This document shows, piece by piece, positions 1-9,545 of a stretch of 35,927 bases of DNA. Every line of letters begins with the position of its first letter. Position 1 is the stretch's first letter. Below the pieces are notes generated by a model that made no database searches, was not told the origin of the DNA, and saw only the letters and a program-made list of their open reading frames with translations. Made by a program: the position numbers and the translations under genes. Source of the stretch: Pseudomonas fuscovaginae SE-1 (lineage in GTDB: Bacteria; Pseudomonadota; Gammaproteobacteria; Pseudomonadales; Pseudomonadaceae). The DNA lies in contig NZ_AQOH01000056.1 in the NCBI RefSeq assembly GCF_000364705.1, positions 1 through 35,927 of the forward strand, in the 5' to 3' direction.

Positions 1-1539
1 GAGGGGGGGGAGCCTGTGGCGCCAGCGGCGGGCGCCGTGGCGCCTGTTGCCGCGTCAGTTGCCGCAACCCAGCCCGTCGCTGCCGTCGAGGCGGTTGTGC
101 CGGCGGTCGAAGCGCCTGCCCCCCCTGCGCGGGTGACGGCCCCCGCCGCCGAGTCGACCCCGCCGGTCGCTCCCGTCGAGGCCGTTGCCTACACCCCGCC
201 AGCGGTCACGCCTGCGCCCGAGCCGGTGCTCTCCGAGTCCCCGTCTGAGGTCCTCCCGCTGGCCGCCGCACCTGCGCCCGAAACGGCACCGCAGGCAGAG
301 GCCGCGGCCGGGCCGAAGTCTGAGCCCGGGCTCGCCGATCAGCCCGAAGTGGTCACTCCCGCTCCGGCTCCGGCGCTGGCCTTCCTCGACAGCCTGCCGC
401 TGCCGCCGGTGATGGCGGAAGCGCTGGCGGCGGTGCACCCCGAGGATAACGATCAGGATGTGCTCTATGCCCTGCCGGAGTCGCCGGAGCCGTCCTACAG
501 TTCGGTGGCCGAGCACATCGAGTCGACGCTGCTCGGCCTGCTGGACGAGCTGTCGTTGCCCGAACGCCACCGGCCGCACGCCGAAGGCATGCGCCATCGC
601 CTCGAACATGGATTGAACTGGTACGAACTGCTGCCGATCCTCGACGATCTGGCCGTACTGATGCTGGCGATCAACGACAGTGGGCAGCATGAGTTCGAGG
701 TTTACCTCAAGCAGCTCAACGAGCGCCTGGAATCCTTCCAGAGCAATTTGCGGGCGGCCAGTGAAGGTCATGCCGAAGGCCGTTCGGCGGCCAACGACCT
801 GCACAGCCAGTTGCGCGAGCACGTCGACGGCCTGCAGAGCAGCGTCCAGGCCGCAGCCGACCTCGACAGCCTCAAGCATGTCCTGGAAAACCGTCTCGAA
901 GACCTGCTGGGTACCATGGACAAGCACCAGCAGGAACGCGATATCCGCGAGCAGGAAGTCGCCGCGCGCCTGCAGAGCCTGTCCGAGCGGGTGGCGCACA
1001 TGGAGCAGGAAGCCCAGGGCTATCGCGATCACCTCGAGGAGCAACGGCAGAAGGCCCTGATCGACCCGCTCACCGGCCTGCCGAACCGCGCCGCCTGGGG
1101 CGAGCGCCTGGATCATGAGGTCGCGCAGTGGCAGCAGCATGGCAACACCCTGCTGATCGCCATTCTCGACCTCGACCACTTCAAGCGCATCAACGACAGC
1201 TACGGTCACCTGGCTGGCGACAAGGTGCTGAAGATCATTGCCACCGTGCTGCGCAAGCAATTGCGCGGCAGCGACTTCATCGCCCGTTTCGGCGGTGAGG
1301 AGTTCGTCCTGCTGATGCCGGCGACGCCGGTGGCGACCGGTCTCAAGCTGGCCGAGAACCTGCGCGCGGCCATCGAGGCCTGCCCGTTCCACTTCAAGGG
1401 CGAACGGGTGACCATCACCGTTTCCCTCGGGGTCTCGGCGTTCAAGGCCGGCGAACGTAGCGATCATGTGCTCAAAAGAGCCGACGAGGCGTTGTATCGG
1501 GCGAAAAACGGCGGGCGTAACCGGGTGGAGCTGGGCTGA
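1..1539 (+). CDS. dgcP: Diguanylate cyclase, GGDEF domain (DgcP-like), 5' partial
   Basis: Makes cyclic di-GMP from two GTP. The reading frame is open from base 1, so the true start lies upstream; the in-frame GTG at 16 is not a credible start. About the first 130 visible residues are Ala/Pro/Val-rich low-complexity sequence. A helical, coiled-coil-prone region follows (about bases 500-1060), then a complete GGDEF domain to the C-terminus. The active-site motif GGEEF is at 1291-1305, and an RxxD inhibitory I-site (RGSD, 1264-1275) sits five residues before it, so product inhibition is expected. In P. aeruginosa the polar cyclase DgcP (PA5487) has this domain order and lies near ampDh2, kinB and algB, as here. 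Family membership is certain; the DgcP name rests on gene order and architecture. Confidence 0.88.
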   Translation, partial: EGGEPVAPAAGAVAPVAASVAATQPVAAVEAVVPAVEAPAPPARVTAPAAESTPPVAPVEAVAYTPPAVTPAPEPVLSESPSEVLPLAAAPAPETAPQAEAAAGPKSEPGLADQPEVVTPAPAPALAFLDSLPLPPVMAEALAAVHPEDNDQDVLYALPESPEPSYSSVAEHIESTLLGLLDELSLPERHRPHAEGMRHRLEHGLNWYELLPILDDLAVLMLAINDSGQHEFEVYLKQLNERLESFQSNLRAASEGHAEGRSAANDLHSQLREHVDGLQSSVQAAADLDSLKHVLENRLEDLLGTMDKHQQERDIREQEVAARLQSLSERVAHMEQEAQGYRDHLEEQRQKALIDPLTGLPNRAAWGERLDHEVAQWQQHGNTLLIAILDLDHFKRINDSYGHLAGDKVLKIIATVLRKQLRGSDFIARFGGEEFVLLMPATPVATGLKLAENLRAAIEACPFHFKGERVTITVSLGVSAFKAGERSDHVLKRADEALYRAKNGGRNRVELG

Positions 1540-1636
1540 ACCGCAGCTGTCGTTTTGTCACGGAATCTTGCTTTGGTCGGTGTCGGGGGCCGGGGTACGT
1601 TATGCTAGAGCGTTACTGCCCTGGTTTTCGTTGCAT

Positions 1637-2419
1637 ATGAAACTGCTTCCTCTCCTCATCGCGGGCCTGTTGCTCGCGGGCTGCACCAGCGGCCCGCGCA
1701 TCGACACCAGCCACCCTTCGGTCAACCACGACAGCCGCGCACAGTTCGTCATCGTCCACTACACCTCGGCGAACATGGAAAACTCGCTGCGCCTGCTGAC
1801 CCATGGCCAGGTCAGCAGCCACTACCTGATCGGCGACAACAACCCGGCCACGATCTACAAGCTGGTCGATGAAAGCCGGCGGGCCTGGCACGCCGGCGAA
1901 AGCGAGTGGCAGGGGCGTACCTGGCTTAACTCCAGTTCCATCGGCATCGAGATCGTCAACCCGGGGTTCCGCGATACGCCCACGGGCCGCGTCTGGTACC
2001 CCTACAGCGAGGCTCAGATCCAGGCGTTGATCATCCTGCTCAAGGACATCGTCAAGCGCAATAATATCGAGCCACGCCATGTGATCGGCCACAGCGATAT
2101 CGCGCCGATGCGCAAGCAGGACCCGGGCCCGCTGTTTCCCTGGAAACGCCTGGCCGCCGAGGGCCTGGGTGTCTGGCCCGATGAGCAGGCGGTGGCACGC
2201 CAGCAGCAGGTGTATGCGTACCAGTTGCCGAGTGCCAGCTGGTTCCAGCAGCAGTTGCGCTACCTGGGCTATACCACCACGCCGCAGACCGGAGACTGGG
2301 ACCAGGGCACACGCTACGCTCTGGCGGCGTTCCAGATGCATTTCCGCCCGGCGCGCTTCGATGGCGTGGCCGATGCGCAAAGCGCGGCGATCCTGCAGGT
2401 GCTCAATCGGTCAAAATAA
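1637..2419 (+). CDS. ampDh2: N-acetylmuramoyl-L-alanine amidase lipoprotein (AmpDh2-like)
   Basis: Predicted zinc amidase that cuts the lactyl-peptide bond between MurNAc and the stem peptide, acting on the periplasmic side of the envelope. The 260-aa protein starts at the ATG preceding a lipoprotein signal with lipobox LLAGC (Cys16). The Amidase_2 domain (about 30-175) keeps the three zinc ligands seen in AmpD proteins: His41 (VIVHYTS), His152 (VIGHSD) and Asp162 (KQDPGP). Glu105 in GIEIVNPG is the likely catalytic acid. A C-terminal peptidoglycan-binding domain covers about 195-260. In P. aeruginosa, AmpDh2 is an outer-membrane-anchored homologue of cytosolic AmpD that contributes to peptidoglycan recycling and control of AmpC. 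It follows the cyclase gene by about 100 bp on the same strand. Confidence 0.88.
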   Translation: MKLLPLLIAGLLLAGCTSGPRIDTSHPSVNHDSRAQFVIVHYTSANMENSLRLLTHGQVSSHYLIGDNNPATIYKLVDESRRAWHAGESEWQGRTWLNSSSIGIEIVNPGFRDTPTGRVWYPYSEAQIQALIILLKDIVKRNNIEPRHVIGHSDIAPMRKQDPGPLFPWKRLAAEGLGVWPDEQAVARQQQVYAYQLPSASWFQQQLRYLGYTTTPQTGDWDQGTRYALAAFQMHFRPARFDGVADAQSAAILQVLNRSK

Positions 2420-2492
2420 CGTCACCGCCGGACGGTCCGGGCGATTCTGCCAATCAGTTGCTATAACTCATTGGTAATCCTTCGGATATTCC

Positions 2493-4112
2493 ATGATGCC
2501 GGCCCCCCGAGAGACGTTGCGCGCCTGGTTTCATCGTCCCTGGTCGCAGGCATTGCTGGCTGCGCTGTTCAGTGCCGTCCTGTTGCTGAGTGGCAGCCTG
2601 GGCGTGGTCGTGCGCCAGGTCCGACAGCAGGAAAGCGAGCAGATGAATGCCCAGGGCCGGCGTTTCCTGGAGCGCCTGGAGCAACTGTTCGGCCAGTTGC
2701 GCGAGGGTCTCGATGTGCTCGAGGCCCAGCCGCTGAGGGGCTGTGACGGGCGAATGATCGAAACCCTGCAGCAATTGAGTTTCAGCTACCGCTTCATCTA
2801 CGAAGCCTTCTACGTCGACGCCAGCGAGTCCTGTTCCAACTGGCGGCGCCAGGACTCGCAGGTCTCCTATCGTGAGCCGGACATCCGTGGTCCGACCTAC
2901 AGCTACTGGCTCAACACGTCGACCGAGCCCAACGATAACCTGGCGGCACTGATGCTCGGACGTGGCAATTTTCGGGTCTCGACCTCCCGCGGCCACCTGA
3001 GCGATGTCGTCGAGCTGCCGCCCGGGGCGAGCCTGCTGGTGGTCGTCAATCATGGCCGGCGGGCGATCCCGGTTCTCGGACCCTTGCAGAGCTGGCCGCC
3101 GCAGGGCTGGACCGCCCGGGGTCGCGATCCGTTGCTGACCACCGACCGCGAGCTGATCTATCGTATGCCCACCAGCACCCCCGAGTACCAGTTGGTGATG
3201 GTCGCGCCGCGCAGTGCGATGCAACTGCGCTTCAGTCCGCTCTGGTGGTGGCTGCTGCCCGCCAGCCTGATGATCGCCGCCTGCATCGGCGGTTTGATCC
3301 TGCAACTGGCCCGGCAGCGTCAGTCGCTCAACGGCGAGTTGCAGGGTGCGCTGCGCCGCGGGGAGATGCAGGTGCTCTACCAGCCGATCTTCGATCTCGG
3401 CAGCCGGCATTGCGTCGGTGCCGAGGCGCTGGTGCGGTGGCGGCGTCCGGACGGCACGCTGACCAGCCCCGACCTGTTCATTCCCCTGGCGGAAGATACC
3501 GGGCAGATCCGCCAGATCACCGATTTCGTCCTGCAACGCCTGCTGGAACAGCTCGGGCAGACGCTGCGGGCCAATCCCCAGTTGTATATCTCGGTCAACC
3601 TGGCGGCCTGCGATGTGATGGTGCCGCGCGTCGGCGAAGTCATCGGCCGGCTGCTGCGGGCGTACCGGGTGGCGCCGCGGCAGATCGCCTTCGAAGTCAC
3701 CGAGCGTGGCCTGATCGACGTGGTGGTGGCCCGGGACAACCTCCAGGCCCTGCGCAATCTCGGGCACCAGGTGCTGATCGACGATTTCGGCACCGGCTAT
3801 TGCAGCCTCGCCTACCTGCAGACCCTGCCGGTGGATTGCCTGAAGATCGACAAGGCGTTCATCGATGCCCTCGGCCATGACGCGGCCAGCAGTGGCGTGG
3901 CGCCGCATATCATCCGCATGGCCCATGCCCTGCAATTGCGGGTGATTGCCGAGGGTATCGAGTACGAATCCCAGGCCATGCTGCTCAGCAGCGAAGGCGT
4001 CAGCTACGGTCAGGGCTGGCTGTTCGCCCAGGCACTGACCGCGGTGCAGTTCATCGAGATGATCAGCCGTGGCCGGCGCCTGGCGAGCCGCCGGCTGGAT
4101 GACGAGGCCTGA
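2493..4112 (+). CDS. CSS-motif EAL phosphodiesterase, membrane bound
   Basis: Predicted c-di-GMP phosphodiesterase of 539 aa. An N-terminal membrane segment (about 18-40) and a second one (about 250-271) enclose a roughly 210-residue periplasmic domain. This domain carries cysteines Cys84 and Cys114 (ESCSNW), matching the CSS-motif family. A full EAL domain follows (about 285-530): EALVRW at 311, the Asn of SVNLAACD (369), FEVTERG (400-406), DDFGTG (430-435), KIDK (451-454), AEGIE (Glu487) and QGWLF (Gln507). All hallmark catalytic residues are present, so it is probably active. In E. coli PdeC-type proteins the CSS cysteines respond to the DsbA/DsbB redox system; that mode is inferred here. 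Two adjacent ATGs (2493, 2496) are possible starts. No GGDEF domain is attached. Confidence 0.87.
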   Translation: MMPAPRETLRAWFHRPWSQALLAALFSAVLLLSGSLGVVVRQVRQQESEQMNAQGRRFLERLEQLFGQLREGLDVLEAQPLRGCDGRMIETLQQLSFSYRFIYEAFYVDASESCSNWRRQDSQVSYREPDIRGPTYSYWLNTSTEPNDNLAALMLGRGNFRVSTSRGHLSDVVELPPGASLLVVVNHGRRAIPVLGPLQSWPPQGWTARGRDPLLTTDRELIYRMPTSTPEYQLVMVAPRSAMQLRFSPLWWWLLPASLMIAACIGGLILQLARQRQSLNGELQGALRRGEMQVLYQPIFDLGSRHCVGAEALVRWRRPDGTLTSPDLFIPLAEDTGQIRQITDFVLQRLLEQLGQTLRANPQLYISVNLAACDVMVPRVGEVIGRLLRAYRVAPRQIAFEVTERGLIDVVVARDNLQALRNLGHQVLIDDFGTGYCSLAYLQTLPVDCLKIDKAFIDALGHDAASSGVAPHIIRMAHALQLRVIAEGIEYESQAMLLSSEGVSYGQGWLFAQALTAVQFIEMISRGRRLASRRLDDEA

Positions 4113-4285
4113 ACGGCGCAGGTCCCGGTGTCCAGGGTGGCCAGTTCGCTTACCCAACTGCGGCCCCGGTCTTCGCCAGGTGGCGTTGCCATTCCTCGCT
4201 GTAGCCCTGCCACGACTCGTCATGTCGTCTTGCCTGGCAAACCCTTGGACTCGAATTCAAGTATTCGAATCAACCGTACAGGACA

Positions 4286-6061
4286 CTAGACGGGCAGCGC
4301 CATGTAGAACTGGGTGCCCTGCCCCGGCCGCGAATAGACGCCCATGCGTCCGCCATGCAACTGGACGATTTCCTTGCACAGCGCCAGGCCCAGGCCCGCT
4401 CCTCCCTTCTTGCGCCCGACCTGGACGAAGGGTTCGAAGATCCGCCCCTGCTGGCCGTAGGCGATACCTTCACCGTTGTCTTCGACACTGATGATCACCC
4501 GTTCGCCATGGCGTCGCGCCTGCAGGCGGATCTGCCCGGCACTGGCGGTATGGCGCAGGGCATTGCCGATCAGGTTGTCGAGCACTCGCTCCAGTTGCGC
4601 CTGGTCCGCATGCAGGCGGGGCAAGGGTGGCTGGATCTCGGTCAGCAGGTCGATGCCCTGCTCCCGGGCCTCTGCGGTGAAGCGTTCGCGGGCCTTGTCC
4701 AGCAGTTGGCCGATGTCGCAGGGAGCCAGCGTGAGCTTCTGCAGGCCGTTCTGGTAGCGCGAGAAGTTCAGCAGGTCGTTGATCAGTTGCATCAGCCGCT
4801 GCATCTCCTCGTTGACCGTGCTGAGCAGGTCCGCCTCGCGCGATTCGGCATCGAAATGCACGCGCTCCTGCAGCAGCCCGAACGCCATGTGCATGCCGGT
4901 CACCGGCGTGCGCAACTCATGGGAGGCACGCAGGACGAATTCGCTGCGCACCCGTTCGAAGGCGCGCTGTTCGGTGACGTCGTGCAGCACCATCACTGCA
5001 CCGAGGATGTGGCCCTGGGGGTGACTGACCGGTGTCAGGCTGTAGGTCAGCAGGCGGGATTCGCCGTCGACCTCGACCTCGAGGTCTTCCGGTGCCCGTT
5101 CCAGGCTGCCGCCGCGCAGGATCAGGCTCAGTTGCTCGTCGAGTTCCGGACGGCCGAGGGCCTCGCCCAAGCCCTGGCCGAGGCGCTCGGCATCCCAGCC
5201 CAACTGGCGCTGGGCTACCGGGTTGAGGTGTTCCAGGTGACCCTGGCGATCGATCATCAGCAGTCCGTCGTCGATGCTGTCGAGCACCGATTGCAGCCGC
5301 TGCTGGCCGGCCAGCAGTTCGTCGATGTTGGTTGCCTGGTGCTGGCGCAGTGCCTCGGCCATGAGGCCGAAGCGCCGGGTCAGCTGGTTCATCTCGGTGG
5401 CCGAGGAGATCGGCAGGGTCACCTCGAAGTCGCCCTGGCCGACCCGGTCCGCCGCCTTGGCCAGCGCCTCGATAGGGGCGCCGATGCGCTGGGCGATACC
5501 GTGGGCAGTGATGAAGCCGATGATCAGCACCGCCAGGGCGACCAGTCCGAGCAGCCCGGCGATCAGCATGGCGCTGCCGCGGGCGGAGCTTTCCGCGTTG
5601 CTGATATCGTCCAGGGCCTCCTTGTGTGCGCTGAGAAGGCCGTTGCGCAGGGTGTTGAAGCGGGTGATGAGTTCGCTGTTGCTGGTCTTCGTATCGGGGG
5701 AGTCGGAGGCCTGCAGGAAGTTTTCGTAGTCGATCCGGGCCTGGGCGAAGCCGCCGCGCAGGTGTTTGTTCTGTTCGTGCCGGATACCTTCTTGGAGCAA
5801 CTGCCAATATTGCTCACGTGAAGCCTGCAAGGCGGCCTGGTCGGGATGTTCGCTGAGCATCATGGCCAACTGGTCGCCCAGGCTCTGGCGCATCTTGAGA
5901 CCCAGGTCGAGGGTGATGAAGTTGTCGCGGATCAGTGACTCCTGGCTCTTGGCCATTTGCACCACGCTGAACAGTCCCAGCAGCAGCCCCAGCAAGGCCA
6001 CGGTCATCAGTGCCGAAATGCTCAGGAACAGACGGGTGCGCAGCTTCATCGCAAGCTTCAT
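4286..6061 (-). CDS. kinB: Sensor histidine kinase KinB
   Basis: Membrane histidine kinase/phosphatase partnered with AlgB. The 591-aa protein has two membrane segments (about 12-35 and 163-185) around a helical periplasmic sensor, then HAMP (about 186-240), PAS (about 250-365), HisKA and HATPase domains. Visible motifs are the phospho-acceptor His381 in ASHELRTPVTG, the N box near 496-504, DNGEGI (528-533), FEPF (542-545) and GAGLGLAL (554-561). In P. aeruginosa KinB acts mainly as the AlgB phosphatase, and its loss turns on alginate and alters virulence. It starts 9 bp after the algB stop, so the two are co-transcribed. An in-frame ATG at 6049 is an alternative start; neither has a strong ribosome site. 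It converges on the EAL gene across 173 bp. Confidence 0.95.
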   Translation of the reverse strand: MKLAMKLRTRLFLSISALMTVALLGLLLGLFSVVQMAKSQESLIRDNFITLDLGLKMRQSLGDQLAMMLSEHPDQAALQASREQYWQLLQEGIRHEQNKHLRGGFAQARIDYENFLQASDSPDTKTSNSELITRFNTLRNGLLSAHKEALDDISNAESSARGSAMLIAGLLGLVALAVLIIGFITAHGIAQRIGAPIEALAKAADRVGQGDFEVTLPISSATEMNQLTRRFGLMAEALRQHQATNIDELLAGQQRLQSVLDSIDDGLLMIDRQGHLEHLNPVAQRQLGWDAERLGQGLGEALGRPELDEQLSLILRGGSLERAPEDLEVEVDGESRLLTYSLTPVSHPQGHILGAVMVLHDVTEQRAFERVRSEFVLRASHELRTPVTGMHMAFGLLQERVHFDAESREADLLSTVNEEMQRLMQLINDLLNFSRYQNGLQKLTLAPCDIGQLLDKARERFTAEAREQGIDLLTEIQPPLPRLHADQAQLERVLDNLIGNALRHTASAGQIRLQARRHGERVIISVEDNGEGIAYGQQGRIFEPFVQVGRKKGGAGLGLALCKEIVQLHGGRMGVYSRPGQGTQFYMALPV

Positions 6062-6070
6062 GGGGTGGGC

Positions 6071-7417
<1,347 letters not shown>

Positions 7418-7867
7418 CACCCGCGCTCCTTATATATGTGTGTGTTGCCGGTGTACCCCGGGCGATTCGGGCAGCTTGCATGGTCTGTTCTGATCGCTAC
7501 CTGCGCATGCAGGGTAACCATCCCCGGCGCTGTTTGCTAACCCGCTGATTTGAGGAATTTTTCATCGTCTCAGCTTCCGACAACCGACATTCCGGCAAAT
7601 TCCGGCGGATTTGCCACGGGGCTCTCCGGCATCTTAGGCGCTGTCCCGTGGGGCTGTCGTGCATTGTGCACGACGCCAACCCGGGGGATCGTGCAGGATG
7701 CTACTCCGGTGTTTCGGTATTTGTTTATAACTACCTGATTTTATTGGTTTTTATCTGACAAAAAAATTGGCATGCGCTCTGCAATGTACCTCTTACACGA
7801 GGTTGGGTCGGCGTCGTGCCATTCCAGCCAGAAACAAAGATAAAGACAGTGTCGGAGGAGTTTCAGG
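7418..7867. promoter_or_regulatory. algB / small-ORF divergent control region
   Basis: A 450-bp non-coding region between divergent algB and the 94-aa gene. It holds two clear inverted repeats. One is GGCAAAT-N8-ATTTGCC (7594-7615), which overlaps a direct repeat of ATTCCGGC (7589 and 7599). The other is GTCGTGCA-TTG-TGCACGAC (7656-7674). Both lie about 95-200 bp upstream of a sigma-54 type promoter on the plus strand, the distance at which enhancer-binding proteins usually sit. An AT-rich stretch (7719-7768), suited to bending or IHF binding, separates them. I saw no ORF worth calling in it. Confidence 0.55.
7768..7783 (+). promoter_or_regulatory. Candidate sigma-54 (RpoN) promoter
   Basis: The sequence TGGCATGCGCTCTGCA matches the -24/-12 pattern, with GG at 7769-7770 and GC at 7781-7782 separated by exactly 10 bases. 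Transcription would start near 7794 and give a leader of about 75 bases before the ATG at 7868. The -12 half (CTGCA) deviates from TTGCA by one base. It lies beside the gene for a NtrC-family activator, which makes AlgB the natural candidate activator, but this is inference. Confidence 0.6.
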
Positions 7868-8152
7868 ATGAGTCGCCAACTTGCCGTCCCATTGCGTATT
7901 TCGTCGCTCCACGTGCAGCAGGCGCTGTTCGCTCTCCTCGCGCTGGTCATCACGCTGATTGTCGGCCAGGCGTTCATGCGCTGGACCCAGCCGACAGTCG
8001 AGCATCAGCGAGTGTTCTTCCAGGCTCCCGTGCAAACCCACTTCAGCGCCATCGGCAGTGCGTCGAGCGACCCGGTCGCCTATCGCCTGACGGCGGTGGA
8101 GCAAGCCGAACCCCTGGACGACCTGCCACGCCAGGATCGTTGGGTGTTCTAG
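7868..8152 (+). CDS. Small single-pass membrane protein, unknown function
   Basis: I do not recognise a named family in this 94-aa protein. One hydrophobic segment (about 17-36, rich in Leu/Ala/Val) follows a short basic N-terminus. The remainder is a polar tail of about 55 residues, probably periplasmic. A strong ribosome site (GGAGGAG, 7854-7860) precedes the ATG. It is the first of three same-strand small genes with envelope features (this one, the DUF1328 gene, the Ivy-like gene) running away from algB. The same position in P. aeruginosa holds small hypothetical genes next to an Ivy homologue, which supports it being a real gene. Its expression is probably driven by the sigma-54 candidate upstream. 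Confidence 0.72.
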   Translation: MSRQLAVPLRISSLHVQQALFALLALVITLIVGQAFMRWTQPTVEHQRVFFQAPVQTHFSAIGSASSDPVAYRLTAVEQAEPLDDLPRQDRWVF

Positions 8153-8242
8153 GCAGGACGCGCCGGCCACCGGGTGCGGCGTGGTAACCCGCAGTAAAAG
8201 GCAGCAGCCATACATCGCAGGACCAAGGTAAGGAGAGTCATC

Positions 8243-8407
8243 ATGCTGAGTTGGGCAATCACATTCCTGATCATTGCCATTGTCGCCGCTGTACTGGGCT
8301 TCGGTGGTATCGCCGGCACCGCCACAGGTATCGCCAAGATTCTCTTTGTCGTGTTCCTGGTGATGTTCATCGCTTCGTTCCTGTTCGGTCGTCGCGGTCG
8401 AGGCTGA
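8243..8407 (+). CDS. DUF1328 small hydrophobic membrane protein
   Basis: A 54-aa protein, [13 protein letters not shown]... ending in RRGRG. It is almost entirely hydrophobic, with two short membrane segments (about 4-22 and 30-48) joined by a Gly/Ala-rich turn ([14 protein letters not shown]). It matches the DUF1328/YtjA family, which is small, widespread in proteobacteria and often stress-induced, with no settled biochemical role. AGGAG at 8231-8235 precedes the ATG. The stop lies 2 bp before the start of the Ivy-like gene, so those two are very likely translated from one transcript. It is shorter than most ORF-length cut-offs and easily missed. Confidence 0.9.
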   Translation: MLSWAITFLIIAIVAAVLGFGGIAGTATGIAKILFVVFLVMFIASFLFGRRGRG

Positions 8408-8409
8408 TC

Positions 8410-8877
8410 ATGGTCAAGCCAACCCTGAAAATCGCGGCCGCCGCCTTACTGCTGGCCGCCAGCGCCGGGGCGCTGGCGGCCAACGACGGCCAGGCGCGGG
8501 TCAACGAGCTGTTGAGTTCGGCGCCCGAGTACCGCGAAGCCTGGCAGGACGTGGTGCGCAAGGAAGAACGCCTGCCCGAGTGGGTGATGAACCTGTCGGG
8601 CAGTTCCGAGCAGATGACCGCGGTCGAGGAGGATGGCGACAAGTATCTGGTCGGTCCGCTCTGCGAGACTGCGGACAGTTGCCGCACCAAGCGGCTGATC
8701 GTCGCCTTCAGCTTCGACAGGAAGCACGCCTACGCGATGCTGGTGGAAGTACCCGCAGGCCTGCCCGCCGACAAGTCGCCGACCCGCCACGCCGACTACC
8801 GCTTCCTCGGCAAGCCCGACGAAGGCATGCAGGGGCTGCTGAGGGAGCAATTGAAGAAGGATCCGAACTGGTACTGA
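8410..8877 (+). CDS. Ivy-family periplasmic protein (lysozyme inhibitor homologue)
   Basis: A 155-aa exported protein with a signal peptide cleaved near Ala24 (GALAA-ND). It belongs to the inhibitor-of-vertebrate-lysozyme family. P. aeruginosa has two Ivy homologues, and one (PA5481) occupies this same place beside algB, so this is probably its orthologue. In E. coli Ivy a disulfide-closed loop CKPHDC puts a His into the lysozyme active site. Here the equivalent loop is C-ETADS-C (Cys85-Cys91), one residue longer and without His. Lysozyme inhibition is therefore uncertain; control of lytic transglycosylases or another envelope role is possible. Translation follows the DUF1328 gene with a 2-bp gap. 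Confidence 0.86.
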   Translation: MVKPTLKIAAAALLLAASAGALAANDGQARVNELLSSAPEYREAWQDVVRKEERLPEWVMNLSGSSEQMTAVEEDGDKYLVGPLCETADSCRTKRLIVAFSFDRKHAYAMLVEVPAGLPADKSPTRHADYRFLGKPDEGMQGLLREQLKKDPNWY

Positions 8878-9545
8878 GTTCGACGCATTGAAAGAGCAGA
8901 AGCTCGTCGAGGGCTTCTACCCCTGCATCGCCCGAGGACGGCGAATGCATGACCAGGGGGCCGGGATGCTCTGATTGTTGCAGGATCGGAGCGACCTACG
9001 GGTACAGGGAGTGCCTGCGCAAGGGCCGGGTCAGGTGAAGGCGGCGGTCGGCAAGCCGTGGGGCGGTCCCCGCGGTTTGCCACTGCTGTCGTCTTATGTC
9101 GTTTGGACATGAAGTGCGGATTCGTATCGGATCCAATATCGCTGTGACCGTACATCCAGAAAACCTTTTTTCATTGTTCTGGTCAAAGGCCCGATCTGTA
9201 GGGTTTTTCGAATATTTCCAGTCGGGTTTACCCATTCCCCGAGTGATATGAATCGCTCCATGAAGGCCGGATTACGGCCATCACGACGGCAGAAATGACC
9301 TCTTTGCCTAGCCTTGAAATGGCCTATTGTCGAACAAAACTCATGCCGATTCGGCATGGGGTAGACGGTTACGGCATTAGACGTGCCTCCCCCGCGCCGC
9401 AATAGTTGCGCCTTTTTTCGCCAGCCAGCGAGCTCCCGGCTTGTCGGCGGTGACCTTCCATGGAGGGCAGATGGGGACTTCCCGCATGCCTGGGCGTGCT
9501 GGCAGGACGCATTGGCCCGAGTCCACTTGAAGTAAGGGTAATAAG
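8878..9545. other. Long intergenic region upstream of gltP
   Basis: 668 bp with no ORF that looks real: short frames here lack ribosome sites and recognisable domains. It must contain the end of the ivy transcript and the gltP promoter and leader. The only striking element is a perfect palindrome at 9342-9358, listed separately. No REP core, tRNA or convincing T-tailed hairpin was seen. Confidence 0.5.
9342..9358. promoter_or_regulatory. Perfect 17-bp palindrome upstream of gltP
   Basis: CATGCCGA-T-TCGGCATG, with perfect 8-base arms around one central base, about 190 bp before the gltP start. The symmetry and spacing suit a dimeric repressor or activator. No T run follows, so it is unlikely to be a terminator. 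The binding protein is unknown. Confidence 0.4.

Noticed and set aside
55..1467. 470-aa open frame on the minus strand opposite the GGDEF gene
   Set aside because: Antisense shadow of a high-GC gene: no ribosome site, Arg/Gly/Leu-biased composition and no recognisable domain, while the plus strand holds a complete GGDEF domain.
2428..2441. Small hairpin CCGGA-CGG-TCCGG after ampDh2 as a terminator
   Set aside because: Only a 5-bp stem and no T run follows; not enough to call.
2454..4223. 589-aa minus-strand frame opposite the EAL gene
   Set aside because: It is rich in Gln/His/Asp in the pattern expected from the complement of GC-rich codons, and all conserved EAL motifs are on the plus strand.
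4246..4274. Imperfect inverted repeat around TCGAATTCAAGTATTCGA between the EAL and kinB genes
   Set aside because: The arms pair poorly beyond about six bases and there is no T tail, so neither a terminator nor an operator is supported.
7727..7758. Possible AlgU (sigma-22) promoter ending in TCTGA at 7754
   Set aside because: No GAACTT-like -35 is found 16-17 bases upstream, and the sigma-54 element just downstream is a better match.
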